Positions 7,941-17,440 of a DNA stretch of 51,628 bases are shown here, piece after piece. How positions within the stretch are numbered: the first letter of the stretch is position 1; each line of letters begins with the position of its first letter. This DNA comes from Strigomonas culicis. Its lineage: Eukaryota; Euglenozoa; Kinetoplastea; Trypanosomatida; Trypanosomatidae. The translations under genes and the position numbers were made by a program. Where the stretch lies: assembly GCA_000482145.1 (NCBI GenBank), contig AUXH01000060.1, forward strand, positions 1 to 51,628, written 5' to 3'. The notes below the pieces were generated by a model. The model saw only the letters and a program-made list of their open reading frames with translations, was not told the origin of the DNA and searched no databases.

Positions 7941-8528
7941 TCAGACGAGCTCCACCTCCGCCCCCAGCTTCTGCATGACCTGCTGCAGCTTCTCCGCGTC
8001 GGCCTTCTGCACATTCTTCGCGATGATGCCGGGGCACTTCTCGATCGCCGCCTTCGCTTCTTGAATGGGCAGGCTCACCACACCGCGGAGCTCCTTGATG
8101 AGCTTGATCTTGTTCTCCGCGGGGTACTTCTTCAGCGAGATATCAAAGGCGTGCTTCTCCGCCGCGGCCCTCTTGGCGGGCGCTGCGGCCGCGGCCTTGT
8201 CCGCGTCCGCTGCTGCGGCAGCCCCGGGGGCGGCAGCGGTGGACGCGGCGGCGGCCACGGCCCCCCCGCCGCCGCCGCCGAAGCTCTGCAGGAGGGCGTC
8301 CTCGTAGGATGCGTGGGGCATCATCTGCGCGATGACCTTCTTTTGGAATACGGCCATCGTCGCCAAGTCCATGTTCACGTAGGCGTCCGCAATCTCCTCC
8401 AGGACCTTCTCCGAGTCCGGGGTGCTGAGGCCGATCATGCCACGCGGCACGAGATCGCTGGCCATGCCGGCGATGAGGTAGTGGCGGCACCAGCGCGCGC
8501 ATGGCACCCGACTCTCTCGACGCCACAT
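7941..8528 (-). CDS. Mitochondrial ribosomal protein bL12m
   Basis: A 195-residue protein from Met 8528. The N-terminus (MWRRESRVPCARWCRHYL) is Arg-rich without acidic residues, as in mitochondrial presequences. A helical N-terminal domain lies at about 35-85, and a very long Gly/Ala hinge at about 87-125. The C-terminal 68 residues match the L7/L12 C-terminal domain: FDISLKKYPAENKIKLIKELRG, then LPIQEAKAAIEKCP and a final VELV. This stalk protein recruits translation GTPases to the mitochondrial ribosome. The frame extends 28 codons upstream, but that part is AT-rich and hydrophobic and is more likely leader. Intermediate Met codons near residues 22 and 31 are possible but would remove the presequence. 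Confidence 0.88.
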   Translation of the reverse strand: MWRRESRVPCARWCRHYLIAGMASDLVPRGMIGLSTPDSEKVLEEIADAYVNMDLATMAVFQKKVIAQMMPHASYEDALLQSFGGGGGGAVAAAASTAAAPGAAAAADADKAAAAAPAKRAAAEKHAFDISLKKYPAENKIKLIKELRGVVSLPIQEAKAAIEKCPGIIAKNVQKADAEKLQQVMQKLGAEVELV

Positions 8529-8826
8529 GAGGAGTACTACTAGGAAATACTGTAAAAAGAGCGAGAGGAAGAGTGAGAAAAGGAGAGGGAAGCACACATA
8601 TGGACCTAGCATCGGTCGTCATCACGCTGAAGGGAGAAGAGAAACTTAGAAGGATACAAGGATGCCGATCACGAATGAAAGGGATCGTGCGATGGAACGG
8701 AAACTATAGGATGCTACCTGTATCCAGGGGCACCGCCATGCTTATTTTCATTTATGCCTGTCTATGAGTCTGTAGCAAAACGTCCGTCAAGCGGACCTCT
8801 CCAGCGCCGTGGCGCACAGGGTGAGA

Positions 8827-10791
8827 CTATGGTGATGGACCACGGTTCTCGTTGCCTTCTATCGTAGGGGCCCCCATCGCGGGCGCGACCATGCTGGCGG
8901 TCGAGCCGCTCCGGTCCTTGTGCTTCGTGGTGCTCGTGCGCTTGCTGATGTAGTTGTCCGCGCTGAGCTGGAAAATGTCATACCGCTCGTTCACATTGAA
9001 GGAGAGGCAGTGGCGAATGAGGCTCTTGGCGTCGTGCGACACCTTGGGCGTGTCGGGGAAGTTGAGGTTGCGCGCGGAGGACACGATGAGCTTTTCCTGC
9101 CAAATCTTGCGCTGCGACTCGCCCTCCGCGAAGGGCCGCCGCCCAAAGAGCATCTGGTAGAAGATGACGCCGATCGACCACACGTCGACCTTGTTGCTGA
9201 TGCGCGGCGTGGAGGCGGTGTCGAAGCACTCGGGCGGCAGGTACCAGTAGGTGCCCGTGCCCTGGGACGTCAGCTCGATGGAGGGGTTGTCGCTGGGGCC
9301 CTCGCGACCCGAGCCGATAATCTTGGAGAGCCCAAAGTCGGTGATCTTGATCTCGAGCACGCTGGGGTCCTCCGAGTGCATCAGCACGTTGGCCGGCTTG
9401 AGGTCGTAGTGGATGATGGGGTTCTCGAGGCTGGCGAGGTGGCGCAGCGCGCTGACCACCTGGACGAGCACGAGCCGCGCGTCGGACTCCTTGAGCGTGT
9501 GGCAGCGCTTCAGCAGCGTGTCGAGGTCGGTGCCCTTGCTGTACTCCATCACGGACACGAACATGCTGTCGCTCAGCGGGAACACCTGGTAGAGGCGGGT
9601 GAGGTGGGGGTGGTCCAGCTGGCGCGTGATCTCCAGCTCGCGCTCCGCGTGGCGCAGGTAGTGGCCGCGCGTCTGCGCGGACCAGTCGCGGCTCACGCGG
9701 TGGATCTTGCAGGCGACGTACTGCCCGTCCACGCAGTCGAAGGCCTTCCACACCTCCGAGAAGCCGCCCTTGCCGAGCAGGTTCATGAGCACGTAGCGGT
9801 TGCCGTCGCCGATGGCCGGCACGGCGAGGAACTCGGAGGAGTCCTCGTCCGTGATGCGGCGGATTTCCTTCATGAAGGCCTTCTTCTCGTGCTCGAGGTC
9901 GTCCTTCTTCTGCCGCGTCGCGGCGATGCGGTTGTTCAGGGCGGTGAGCTCCGTCGTCAGGAGCAGCAGCTCCTCCTGCGCCCGCATGAGCGGCTCGCTG
10001 ACGTCCGGCGCGACGGCGGAGTCCTCGCCGCGGTCCTTCTCGTGGCGCGTCAGCTGGTTGAGCGTGCGCTGGGCCGTCTTCTTCCGCGCCTCCAGGTCCT
10101 CGCGGCGCGTGTTCGCCTCGTTGAGCTCGAAGATGATCTGCCGCATGATGTTACCCTCGACCCACATCTCCCTCCCGTTCGAGGGCCACGTGGCGATGTG
10201 GCCGAGCTCGAAGTGCTGCTGGTGGAGCACGCGCCGCGCCTCCGCCTGGCCCTTCTTGGACGAGTCCAGCATCTCGGCGCGCAGCACCTCCTGGTAGTGC
10301 TTGATCTTCGCCTCCAGCTCCTCCGTGCACGTGTTCAGGAAGCTGATCTGCGTGCCGCGCCGCTCCAGCTCCTGCTCCAGCTGCGTCGTCTTCTCGCGAA
10401 GGTCTTCGATCTGCGCGTCCCTATCGGCCAGCTCCTTCCGGAACACGGCCGTGTCGCTCACCATGCCATAGATGGCCAGCGTGGGCTGCTTGAGCCTCCG
10501 CTGCTCCACGATGATGGGCTCCACCTCTACGGAGGGCTTCGGCCGCATCGCACCCGGGCTCGTGGTGTTGACGGCCCCGGTGGCTGGCACGTCGGCGGAC
10601 GGCCCCACGTGGCGGGAGGAGCCGGACAATGTGTCCACGTCGACGACAATCTTCTTCGTGGGCGGCCCGTTGGAGGGCTCCGCAGAGCTGTTGGAGGCGC
10701 TCGGCGCGTCCGCGGGCGCCTCGCTCCCCGGCCCCGCCGCGCGCTGGCGCTTGCCGTTGGCTGGGGACACGAGCGTGTCTGTTACTTCCAT
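8827..10791 (-). CDS. TLK: Tousled-like protein kinase
   Basis: A 654-residue serine/threonine kinase. Residues 1-95 are disordered and Pro/Ala/Ser-rich. Coiled coils cover about 115-180 and 220-315, as in Tousled kinases. The kinase domain runs from about 333 to 625: Gly loop GKGGFSEVW, catalytic lysine K362 (VACKIH), catalytic loop HYDLKPAN with D463, metal-binding DFG at 485-487, and the segment GTGTYWYLPPECF, which is diagnostic of the TLK family. HYD instead of HRD is also normal for TLKs. TLKs phosphorylate the histone chaperone ASF1 and act in S phase and chromosome segregation; in Trypanosoma brucei a TLK interacts with Aurora kinase. The C-terminal 25 residues are disordered. All catalytic residues are present. 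Confidence 0.93.
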   Translation of the reverse strand: MEVTDTLVSPANGKRQRAAGPGSEAPADAPSASNSSAEPSNGPPTKKIVVDVDTLSGSSRHVGPSADVPATGAVNTTSPGAMRPKPSVEVEPIIVEQRRLKQPTLAIYGMVSDTAVFRKELADRDAQIEDLREKTTQLEQELERRGTQISFLNTCTEELEAKIKHYQEVLRAEMLDSSKKGQAEARRVLHQQHFELGHIATWPSNGREMWVEGNIMRQIIFELNEANTRREDLEARKKTAQRTLNQLTRHEKDRGEDSAVAPDVSEPLMRAQEELLLLTTELTALNNRIAATRQKKDDLEHEKKAFMKEIRRITDEDSSEFLAVPAIGDGNRYVLMNLLGKGGFSEVWKAFDCVDGQYVACKIHRVSRDWSAQTRGHYLRHAERELEITRQLDHPHLTRLYQVFPLSDSMFVSVMEYSKGTDLDTLLKRCHTLKESDARLVLVQVVSALRHLASLENPIIHYDLKPANVLMHSEDPSVLEIKITDFGLSKIIGSGREGPSDNPSIELTSQGTGTYWYLPPECFDTASTPRISNKVDVWSIGVIFYQMLFGRRPFAEGESQRKIWQEKLIVSSARNLNFPDTPKVSHDAKSLIRHCLSFNVNERYDIFQLSADNYISKRTSTTKHKDRSGSTASMVAPAMGAPTIEGNENRGPSP

Positions 10792-11006
10792 CTACGCAAC
10801 GTGCTGAACACCAAAAATATAATCACCTTTGTCACAAACAAGTGCTATCTACTGGAGAGGGTGAGGGAAGGAGAGGGGCAGGAGAGTGGAGGGGATACAC
10901 AGAGAGACAGCATGCACTCGCGGAAGACATGTTTTTCTTTTCTACGTGGAAATCGTATAGACAAGTTTTTGTTTTTGATGGAGACAATACATAAGGCTCA
11001 ACTGCA

Positions 11007-11459
11007 CTACCGAAGAACCCTTTCCACAAGCCACTCATCGTCGTCGAAGCGCAGCACAACAATGAAGGACACCTCGAGCTCGCGCACGGAGCTCTGCAGG
11101 CAGGTGCCGCACTTCTGCAGAACGAGCCGCTTCTCCACCTTTGAATAGAAAGCGTTGGCCCCTTGGCAGGAGCAGAGCATCCAATCCGTCGTCTCGCGTA
11201 CGGCCGTCTCCGCGACACACTCGAGCGGCTCGAGGAAGTCCAGCGTCACCTTGAAGACGGACTCCTTGTTGAAGATGACCTGGTCCATGTTGGACGTCTT
11301 GATGATGCGCCTGTCTTCCAGAAACGCTTCCGAGTCGGCCGCAATGGGGAGCGGGTCGTCGTCCTTTGACTTGTAGACGATCGTGTTGAGCTTGCCGCTC
11401 TTGACGAAGGAGAGGTCCGGCGTCGTCTCTAACGAGGTCTCATTTTTCTTCTTGCCCAT
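11007..11459 (-). CDS. Small Cys-containing protein, unknown, with nearby pseudo-copy
   Basis: A 150-residue protein starting MGKKKNETSLE. The C-terminal half has a CSC pair and a CGTC pair about 23 residues apart (MLCSCQGAN and LQKCGTCLQ), which could bind zinc, followed by a beta-rich stretch (ELEVSFIVVLRFDDDEWLVERVL). I do not recognise the family. A decayed copy of its C-terminal part lies about 0.4 kb upstream in the transcription direction (11858-11945), so the gene was once duplicated in tandem. GC-rich codon use matches its neighbours. The start is the only good Met before an AT-rich leader. Confidence 0.7.
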   Translation of the reverse strand: MGKKKNETSLETTPDLSFVKSGKLNTIVYKSKDDDPLPIAADSEAFLEDRRIIKTSNMDQVIFNKESVFKVTLDFLEPLECVAETAVRETTDWMLCSCQGANAFYSKVEKRLVLQKCGTCLQSSVRELEVSFIVVLRFDDDEWLVERVLR

Positions 11460-12083
11460 GTTGGCGTGATCTACTTCTTATTTCTGAGAGAAGGGGAAGT
11501 GGAAAAAAAAGCAATTTTACAGGTTACAGCAGACTCAGACAAATGATCATGAAGGCGTAAAATGGAACAATAGTTTCACACTTCGTATACGGCGGAGATA
11601 CATAAATAAAAAAAGTGTCGTGCATGAAGAAAAAAAAAGAGGTGGAGGTATACGGCATAAACAAATGAGAATACAGGAAACAGAAGAGATGGTTATAATA
11701 GTTTCCATAATTTGCAAGACAAAGCACGAACACAAACACCATGAAAGAGTCTGTCATGGCTTATAACATAGCGGTGTCCGTTGTTTACTTTGCTGTTAGT
11801 TCTATGCAAGAAGTGCAGAAAAGCACTCTTATAGCTACAAGGTCTCTTTTTCAGACAGACACATCCAGCTCTCACACGGAGGTCTGCAGACAGGTGCGGC
11901 ACTTTTGTAGAACGAGCCGTTTCTCCACCGTCTCGCGTGTTGCTGACTCTGAGAGTAAAGCCTAGTCGCTGCGCATGTTTTTTTTTTTTCATGCATTTTT
12001 CAGAAAGACGCATACAAACTAGGGGGATGCAACTGCACGCTCGAATGACCGTTTGCGCTCAACCGACGGCAGGTGAGCCGCAT
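11460..12083. other. Intergenic spacer, 624 bp, with gene remnant
   Basis: Mostly AT-rich sequence between the FUSC-like gene and the small Cys-containing gene. It contains the truncated gene copy described separately and short homopolymers, with nothing else coding on either strand. Confidence 0.7.
11858..11945 (-). pseudogene. Truncated, stop-containing copy of the 11007-11459 gene
   Basis: Positions 11858-11929 align with 11068-11139 of the intact gene at about 62 of 72 bases. The minus-strand translation keeps VEKRLVLQKC and TCLQTSV, but the codon after SV is TGA where the intact gene has CGC, and a second TGA follows a few codons later. Beyond 11930 similarity jumps to a more 5' part of the gene (the shared gtctcgcgt), which implies an internal deletion. 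The rest of the gene is gone. This is best read as the relic of a tandem duplication. Confidence 0.85.
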
Positions 12084-15000
12084 CTAAAACCGCCACTGCT
12101 TCCACATGTCAACATGGGAGGTGGCGATGCCGCGTGCCTTGAGCTCCGGGGGCGGCTGCGGGTGGTACTTCTCGTAGTTGGCCTTGCGCAGCGCTGTGAT
12201 CTTGTCGCTGATCGCGTCGATCGTCTTACTGAGCAGCGCGGACTCGTGCAGCTGCTTCTGGTACCCGTTCAGCGCGTTCACGTAGCCGGCCATCTGCTCG
12301 AACTCCGAGATGATCGTCTGGCAACTCGTGAGGATGACGACCATCGCCGTGAAGTCTGTGTCGAGGGGCACATCTAGCTGATCCTCGCGATAGCTGAAGT
12401 TGGGTCCCATGTAGGCCGGCAGGAAGCTGTTCGGGTCCTTGTCGTCCACAAGGACGAGGCGCGACTTGCGTGCGTGGGGCTCCATGGGCGGATAGTTACC
12501 CTGTTCGGAAGCCTTTTGCGAGCCGCTGTCAGACTCCTGACTTTTCTTTTCCACTTGCTCCTTGAGTTCCTGCTCGTGCTTCTTGATGAGCTCCTCCTGC
12601 AGCGTCACCTCCGCGTTCCTCAGCTGATACGGATACATGTCCGCGGGCTCCACCTTGCCTTGGCGGAGCACCGCGTTGTGCGTGTACGTGCGCGTAGGAG
12701 CGGCCAAGCTGCGACTCGTTGCTGTGCGGCAGGCGGCGAAGGACACGTGGAGGTCCTCCACGCGCTGGGTGCCGTCCTCCACGCCGAGCTCGGTCGCCTC
12801 CTTGCGGACCGCCAAGCAGCGGTCCGCAAAGGATGCGTTGTAGTCGAACGCCTCGCCAGGGGAGGTGGGGTGCGAGGCGGGCGGCGCGTCCGCATGCGGC
12901 AACTCGTTTTGCTGCTCCTCCTGCAGCGCCGCGTAGTCGCTGTCCTTCATGCGGTACACGCCCAGGCTCATGGTGCGCCCGACCAGCACGTACACCTCGT
13001 AGAGAATCATGAAGAGGCGAACCCGCATGCGCGAGAGGTAGCCGATGTTGCGGAGCGCCAGCGGGTACTGCCACTGGCGGGAGAGCTGCAGCGCGTTGAT
13101 GAAGTCCTGTGTCAGCAGGCGCACACCGCCGGCAAAGTCCTCGAGGAAGGCCGCAATGGGGCCGCTGAAGAGGCGCTCCATCTGCGGGTGCGGCACCTCG
13201 TTGCGCTGGCGGTGCATGAGCTGCATCCCAAACACGAGCGTCTGCAGGCTGGCCTGGACGCGCTGGAAGCCGAAGAGGACCTTCATGGCTGGGCCGGTCG
13301 GGTAGGGCTGCGAGCCTCGAATGACAGGCTCCCGGGAGGCAATGGGGTTCCACTTCTGGCACATGAAGAGGAGCTGGTCCGTGAGGTCCACCATGACGTT
13401 GAGGTGCGAGCACATCTCCATCGCCTCCGTCGTGTACGCCGCCGGCTTCGCGAGGTCGAGGTCCGTGTCGTAGCTGAGGAGCAGGCGTGACGTGGCGGCG
13501 ACGTCGTCCACGGACTCGCTGATGGTGCGCGCGGCCTTGGCGTGGTAGCCCCACAGGATCTTGATGGGGTTGTTGGGGAAGATGAGCATGCAGCAGACCG
13601 TGTAGCCGAAGATGGAGTAGGAGCTCGCGATCACGCGCGTCAAGAGCTCCAAGGTGACCATCGAGGTGGCGGCACCCGCCAGCACCATGATGGCGCCGTA
13701 GAAGAACGTAAACCCGTACACGGGGTGATTGCGGAAGCTGAGGAGGACGAACTCAAAACAGTACGCAAAGGCCATAATTTCGGTCAGGTTCTTACTGTTG
13801 TGGTAGGCCATGTAGCCGATGGCGCACCCCAGCGTGTTGCCGCAGAGACGGTTGACCGCCATGCTGAGGGACTCCTCATCCACTGGAATGCCCAGTAGAA
13901 TGGTGGTGCCGAAGAAGTACATGCCGCCCTCGACGACGTACACCTCAAAGTTCAGCGCGCAGGCGCTGAGAAAGGCGGACGTCATCTTGATGCCATCCTT
14001 CACGTTGCGAATGTTGTACGGCTTCGCGAGGGTGAGCTGGTGCCACAGGTCCTCCCAAAAGGCAAACCAGGGCTCGACGACGAAGAAGTCGATCACGTAG
14101 CGCCAGAAGCTCTTCTCCGGCTTGTAGGTCTCCATCATCTCCTTGAAGGACTGCAGCTCGCCCGCGATCATGGAGAGGAGCACATGGAAAAAGGTTTCGT
14201 TCAGCAGTATGAGCACCTCATTGGTCTCAATGACGCGCTGGTACTCCGCAATGATGGCCGCGTTGTCCGCCCCCACGTCGTAGCGCGACACGGCGCCGTA
14301 GGGCGCGTGCGACTCCGTGTCGCGCTCTTCTGCCGCCGCCGCACGCTCCTCCTTCTCCTTCTGCCTCTTCGTCATCTCCATGAGGGTGTCGCGCTGGCGC
14401 TCAAAGTACTGCAGGGCATCCACGCGCAAGTTGCGGCGCATCAGCGTGCTCTTCTCATCCAGCGCGGCAAACGGCACCTTCTTCACAATGGCCTCGGGCT
14501 TGTTGTCGACCTGGCCGATCGCCGTGACGCACGCCGAGAGGGCGACGCCGAAGGCTTTGACGTGCCCCGCGGAGTTGAGGCGGATCGCGCTCACCTCGTC
14601 GCGCGCCTTGCAGGCGGCCTCGTCGCCGAGGGACACGCGGACGTGGTCCAGGAACGTGTCCTTGAGGATCGTGTTGCGGAGGTCGTCGGGGTCGGCCTCC
14701 GTGCCGTCGCCGGCGGCCTGGCGCGCCAGCTGCAGCCGCATCCGCTGCGCCGCCAGCCGGTCGGCCTGGTCGCGGCGCAGCGTCACCACGGTGCGGCCGG
14801 CGCTGAAGGCCGCGTAGGTCAGCGCCATGACGCGGCGCAGCAGCGACAGCTTGACGCGCCGTATGTTGTTGCGCAGCACGAACTCGGTCGGCTCCCAGTG
14901 CGAGAACCAGAGCAGCGTCGGCAGCAGGGCCAGCACGCTCTCGATCTTCTCGAAGGGCGCCATGTCCATGAAGAACACCGCCGCGGCGTGCGGGTCGGGC

Positions 15001-15749
15001 GACCAGACGAACATCTGCATGCCCAGCAGCATCTTGGCCAGTCCGGCGAACAGCAGGCCCATTATCTTGTCCACCAGCGTCTTGAGGAGGGCGGGGTAGG
15101 GAAAGACGAGGGCGGCCGTGCCCAGCGCAGAGCCCAGGTAGTGGTCCGCCGCGAACCACGAGGCGTTGTTCAGCGGCACCTCTCCCATGTAGTAGGAGTA
15201 CATCATGGTCTGCATGATGCACACAAAAAAGTACATGTACAGGAAGCGCCGAATGCCGGCGCTGCTGACCAGGGAGGCCAGGAAGACACCCGCGGCGATG
15301 AAGCCGTACCAGGCGCCCTTGTACTTGTAGAGGTTCCACGAGTCGAAGACCGTGTTGAGGAGCAGCGCGTACGTCATGCCGCGCAGCGTCCACGTGTGCA
15401 GGCCTATCTGCTCGCCGAGGTGCGGCCGGTGCGTCGACGTCGAGATGACGGCCGCGATGATCATGCTGGGGAAGCGGAGCCGGAACATGGTGTTGGGGTG
15501 GATGGCGATGGTGAACATGGGGAAGCTCACAAAGGCCACCGTGCGCAGCGCGGCTATCACCCACATCATCGTCTGCGGATTGGTGGCGGACTCGAAGAAT
15601 GCCTTGTAGCCGACATCGTCCTCCTCCGTGTTCTTGTGGAACATGAGGTACTCGGGGGGCACGGGGTCGGGCAGGGCGGCGGACGCCGGGGCCGGCGTGG
15701 TGCGGGGTGCCGCTTTGTAAGCAGCGTCATCCTTCACAGGGCGAGTCAT
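12084..15749 (-). CDS. Large FUSC/ALMT-like multi-pass membrane protein
   Basis: A 1221-residue protein from Met 15749 (MTRPVKDDAAYK). Two hydrophobic blocks are visible: about residues 60-240, with five or six membrane segments, and about 600-735. The second contains NRLCGNTLGCAIGYM, which fits the R-x2-G-x3-G pattern of the FUSC/ALMT superfamily (fusaric-acid-resistance-like and aluminium-activated malate transporters), followed by VCCMLIFPNNP. A long cytosolic region with charged helices lies between the blocks (about 320-560), and a 450-residue soluble C-terminus follows. The two-block layout is normal for this superfamily, which exports organic anions. Substrate and membrane are unknown. 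The longest frame starts 92 codons earlier in AT-rich, Phe/Tyr-rich sequence typical of a leader. Confidence 0.65.
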   Translation of the reverse strand: MTRPVKDDAAYKAAPRTTPAPASAALPDPVPPEYLMFHKNTEEDDVGYKAFFESATNPQTMMWVIAALRTVAFVSFPMFTIAIHPNTMFRLRFPSMIIAAVISTSTHRPHLGEQIGLHTWTLRGMTYALLLNTVFDSWNLYKYKGAWYGFIAAGVFLASLVSSAGIRRFLYMYFFVCIMQTMMYSYYMGEVPLNNASWFAADHYLGSALGTAALVFPYPALLKTLVDKIMGLLFAGLAKMLLGMQMFVWSPDPHAAAVFFMDMAPFEKIESVLALLPTLLWFSHWEPTEFVLRNNIRRVKLSLLRRVMALTYAAFSAGRTVVTLRRDQADRLAAQRMRLQLARQAAGDGTEADPDDLRNTILKDTFLDHVRVSLGDEAACKARDEVSAIRLNSAGHVKAFGVALSACVTAIGQVDNKPEAIVKKVPFAALDEKSTLMRRNLRVDALQYFERQRDTLMEMTKRQKEKEERAAAAEERDTESHAPYGAVSRYDVGADNAAIIAEYQRVIETNEVLILLNETFFHVLLSMIAGELQSFKEMMETYKPEKSFWRYVIDFFVVEPWFAFWEDLWHQLTLAKPYNIRNVKDGIKMTSAFLSACALNFEVYVVEGGMYFFGTTILLGIPVDEESLSMAVNRLCGNTLGCAIGYMAYHNSKNLTEIMAFAYCFEFVLLSFRNHPVYGFTFFYGAIMVLAGAATSMVTLELLTRVIASSYSIFGYTVCCMLIFPNNPIKILWGYHAKAARTISESVDDVAATSRLLLSYDTDLDLAKPAAYTTEAMEMCSHLNVMVDLTDQLLFMCQKWNPIASREPVIRGSQPYPTGPAMKVLFGFQRVQASLQTLVFGMQLMHRQRNEVPHPQMERLFSGPIAAFLEDFAGGVRLLTQDFINALQLSRQWQYPLALRNIGYLSRMRVRLFMILYEVYVLVGRTMSLGVYRMKDSDYAALQEEQQNELPHADAPPASHPTSPGEAFDYNASFADRCLAVRKEATELGVEDGTQRVEDLHVSFAACRTATSRSLAAPTRTYTHNAVLRQGKVEPADMYPYQLRNAEVTLQEELIKKHEQELKEQVEKKSQESDSGSQKASEQGNYPPMEPHARKSRLVLVDDKDPNSFLPAYMGPNFSYREDQLDVPLDTDFTAMVVILTSCQTIISEFEQMAGYVNALNGYQKQLHESALLSKTIDAISDKITALRKANYEKYHPQPPPELKARGIATSHVDMWKQWRF

Positions 15750-16300
15750 GCGGATAGTTATTTTGCTTTCTGACCTCCTGACTCTATTAAACTTCAAAAA
15801 AAGAAGATCTTTGAAATTTTTTTTTGTTGTCGGTAAGGTATTGGTATAATTGTTTTTGAAAAAGTAAAAGTCGTATATAATAAAGCACAACAAATCAGAA
15901 AAAAAGAATGAGTGAACACACAATGAAAAGAAAGTGCTGTTCACAATTCGCGCTCGATAGTAAAAACAAATAAATAAAGAAGCAACAATGAAAGCAAATA
16001 AGTGATCTGTATTTTGAGTGCACACAAGCGTATGAGAAAAAACCTGCAGACACGTTTCAAAAGAGAATTAGGAAGAGGAGGGGATACGGTTGTACGTCTC
16101 TCTCTCTGTGTGTGTGTGTGTGTGTGTGTGCGTTTCAGAAGGACATTACAAGACGAGAGAGAAGACACAATCAGTAAGAAGTTATCAGCTGTAGCCTCTC
16201 TTGGGCAACGCATTGAGACAAAAAAGTGATGTGAAACACAGAAGAGGTACACAATCAACGAATTGGTAGGCAAAAGAAACAAATGGAGAATCACTCCGCG
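15750..16300. other. Intergenic spacer, 551 bp
   Basis: Leader of the FUSC-like gene and 3' UTR of the aldo-keto reductase gene. It has several pyrimidine tracts on the transcribed strand near 15795-15830 and a composite CT/TG microsatellite. No gene or structured RNA is recognised. Confidence 0.6.
16097..16130. repeat. Composite microsatellite (TC)5(TG)12
   Basis: Uninterrupted TC then TG dinucleotides on the plus strand, in the 5' leader/spacer region of the FUSC-like gene. A length-variable marker; no function is evident. Confidence 0.9.
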
Positions 16301-17161
16301 TCACACAGTATCCAAGTACTGCTTGTCAGTGGGGGGAGGGAAGGCGGAGTTAATTTGGTCGATCTGCTCTTGTGTCAGCTCAATGTCGCCCGCCTTTGCG
16401 TTCTCCAGCACGTGCTGCTGCTTCCCCGACTTGGGTATCGCGATGACATCCCCGCGCAGGATGGCGAACGCTAAGAGGATCTGAGAGATGGTGGCGTGGT
16501 GCGCCTGCGCAATGCGCTGTAGCGTATCGTTTCGGTAGAGGGACTTGTCCAGATCGCCTGCTTGTGCGATGGGGCAGTATGCCATCGTAGGGATGTGGTG
16601 CTCCTGCATCCAAGGCAGCAGGCTGTACTCGATCCCACGGGAGCCCACGTGGTAGAGAACCTGATTGGCGCTGCACCTGGAGCCGCCCGGAACCTTCCAC
16701 AGCGCCTCCATGTCTCTAGTGTCGAAGTTGGACACGCCCCACCGCCGGATCTTTCCCTGCTGCACCAGCTCCTCCATGCACGTCACCGTCTCAGAGAGTC
16801 GAGCACTGCCCCGCCAGTGCAGCAGGTAGAGGTCCAGGTAGTCGGTGCCCAGCCGGCGCAGCGAGCTCTCGCAGCTGTCGAAGATGTGGGCGCGCGAGGC
16901 GTTTTGGGGCAGCACCTTGGACACGAGGAACAGCTTCTCCCGATCCATGCCCTTGATGGCCTCCCCCACGAGTGTTTCCGAGCGGCCGTCGCCGTAGAGC
17001 TCCGCGGTGTCCAGCAGCGTCATGCCGGCGGCAATGCCAGCGCGGAGGGCGGCCAGCTCGTCGGCACGCCGCGCCGCCGTGTCGCCCATATTCCACGTCC
17101 CCAGGCCGAGAGCGGGCACGGCCGCCCCGTCGGGGAAACGGACAATCTTTTTAAGCGACAT
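16301..17161 (-). CDS. Aldo-keto reductase, YeaE-like
   Basis: A 286-residue NADPH-dependent aldo-keto reductase. The catalytic tetrad is complete: D51 and Y56 in LLDTAELYGDG, K82 in LVSKVLPQ, H115 in LYLLHWRG. The block QVLYHVGSRGIEYSLLPW and the C-terminal IPKSGK cofactor segment resemble the bacterial YeaE (methylglyoxal reductase) subgroup more than the typical trypanosomatid prostaglandin-F synthase. Members reduce methylglyoxal and other aldehydes to alcohols, usually in the cytosol. The length is normal for this subgroup. Bacterial origin is a reasonable inference for which a tree is needed. Base composition and strand match the neighbours, so any transfer was not recent. Confidence 0.9.
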   Translation of the reverse strand: MSLKKIVRFPDGAAVPALGLGTWNMGDTAARRADELAALRAGIAAGMTLLDTAELYGDGRSETLVGEAIKGMDREKLFLVSKVLPQNASRAHIFDSCESSLRRLGTDYLDLYLLHWRGSARLSETVTCMEELVQQGKIRRWGVSNFDTRDMEALWKVPGGSRCSANQVLYHVGSRGIEYSLLPWMQEHHIPTMAYCPIAQAGDLDKSLYRNDTLQRIAQAHHATISQILLAFAILRGDVIAIPKSGKQQHVLENAKAGDIELTQEQIDQINSAFPPPTDKQYLDTV

Positions 17162-17440
17162 GGACTAGGGGGCACGTGTCACACACACTGTCACGCTGAA
17201 GGGTATGCAATATTCCTTGGCCGTTTGATCAGTCTCTTAGAAATAGAGAGGAAAAAAAAAGAAAAAAAAGACCGAGAAGAGAAAGCCCTGCGCACCAAAA
17301 GTCAACTATCATTTACTTCCTTTGGAAGGCAACAAACCGTCTTGGTTTGAGGTATACAGTTGTGTTGTTGCAGTTTAGTTCCTTGTTCATCACCCTCTAT
17401 CGTCCTTTAATGTACAGTAAAGCTACTGCCCGCTGCGTTA

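Noticed and set aside
8920..11148. 742-codon plus-strand frame
   Set aside because: It is antisense to the Tousled-like kinase, whose catalytic motifs are intact; His/Val/Arg richness is typical of a shadow.
14040..15773. 577-codon plus-strand frame
   Set aside because: It is antisense to the FUSC-like protein gene and contains no domain.
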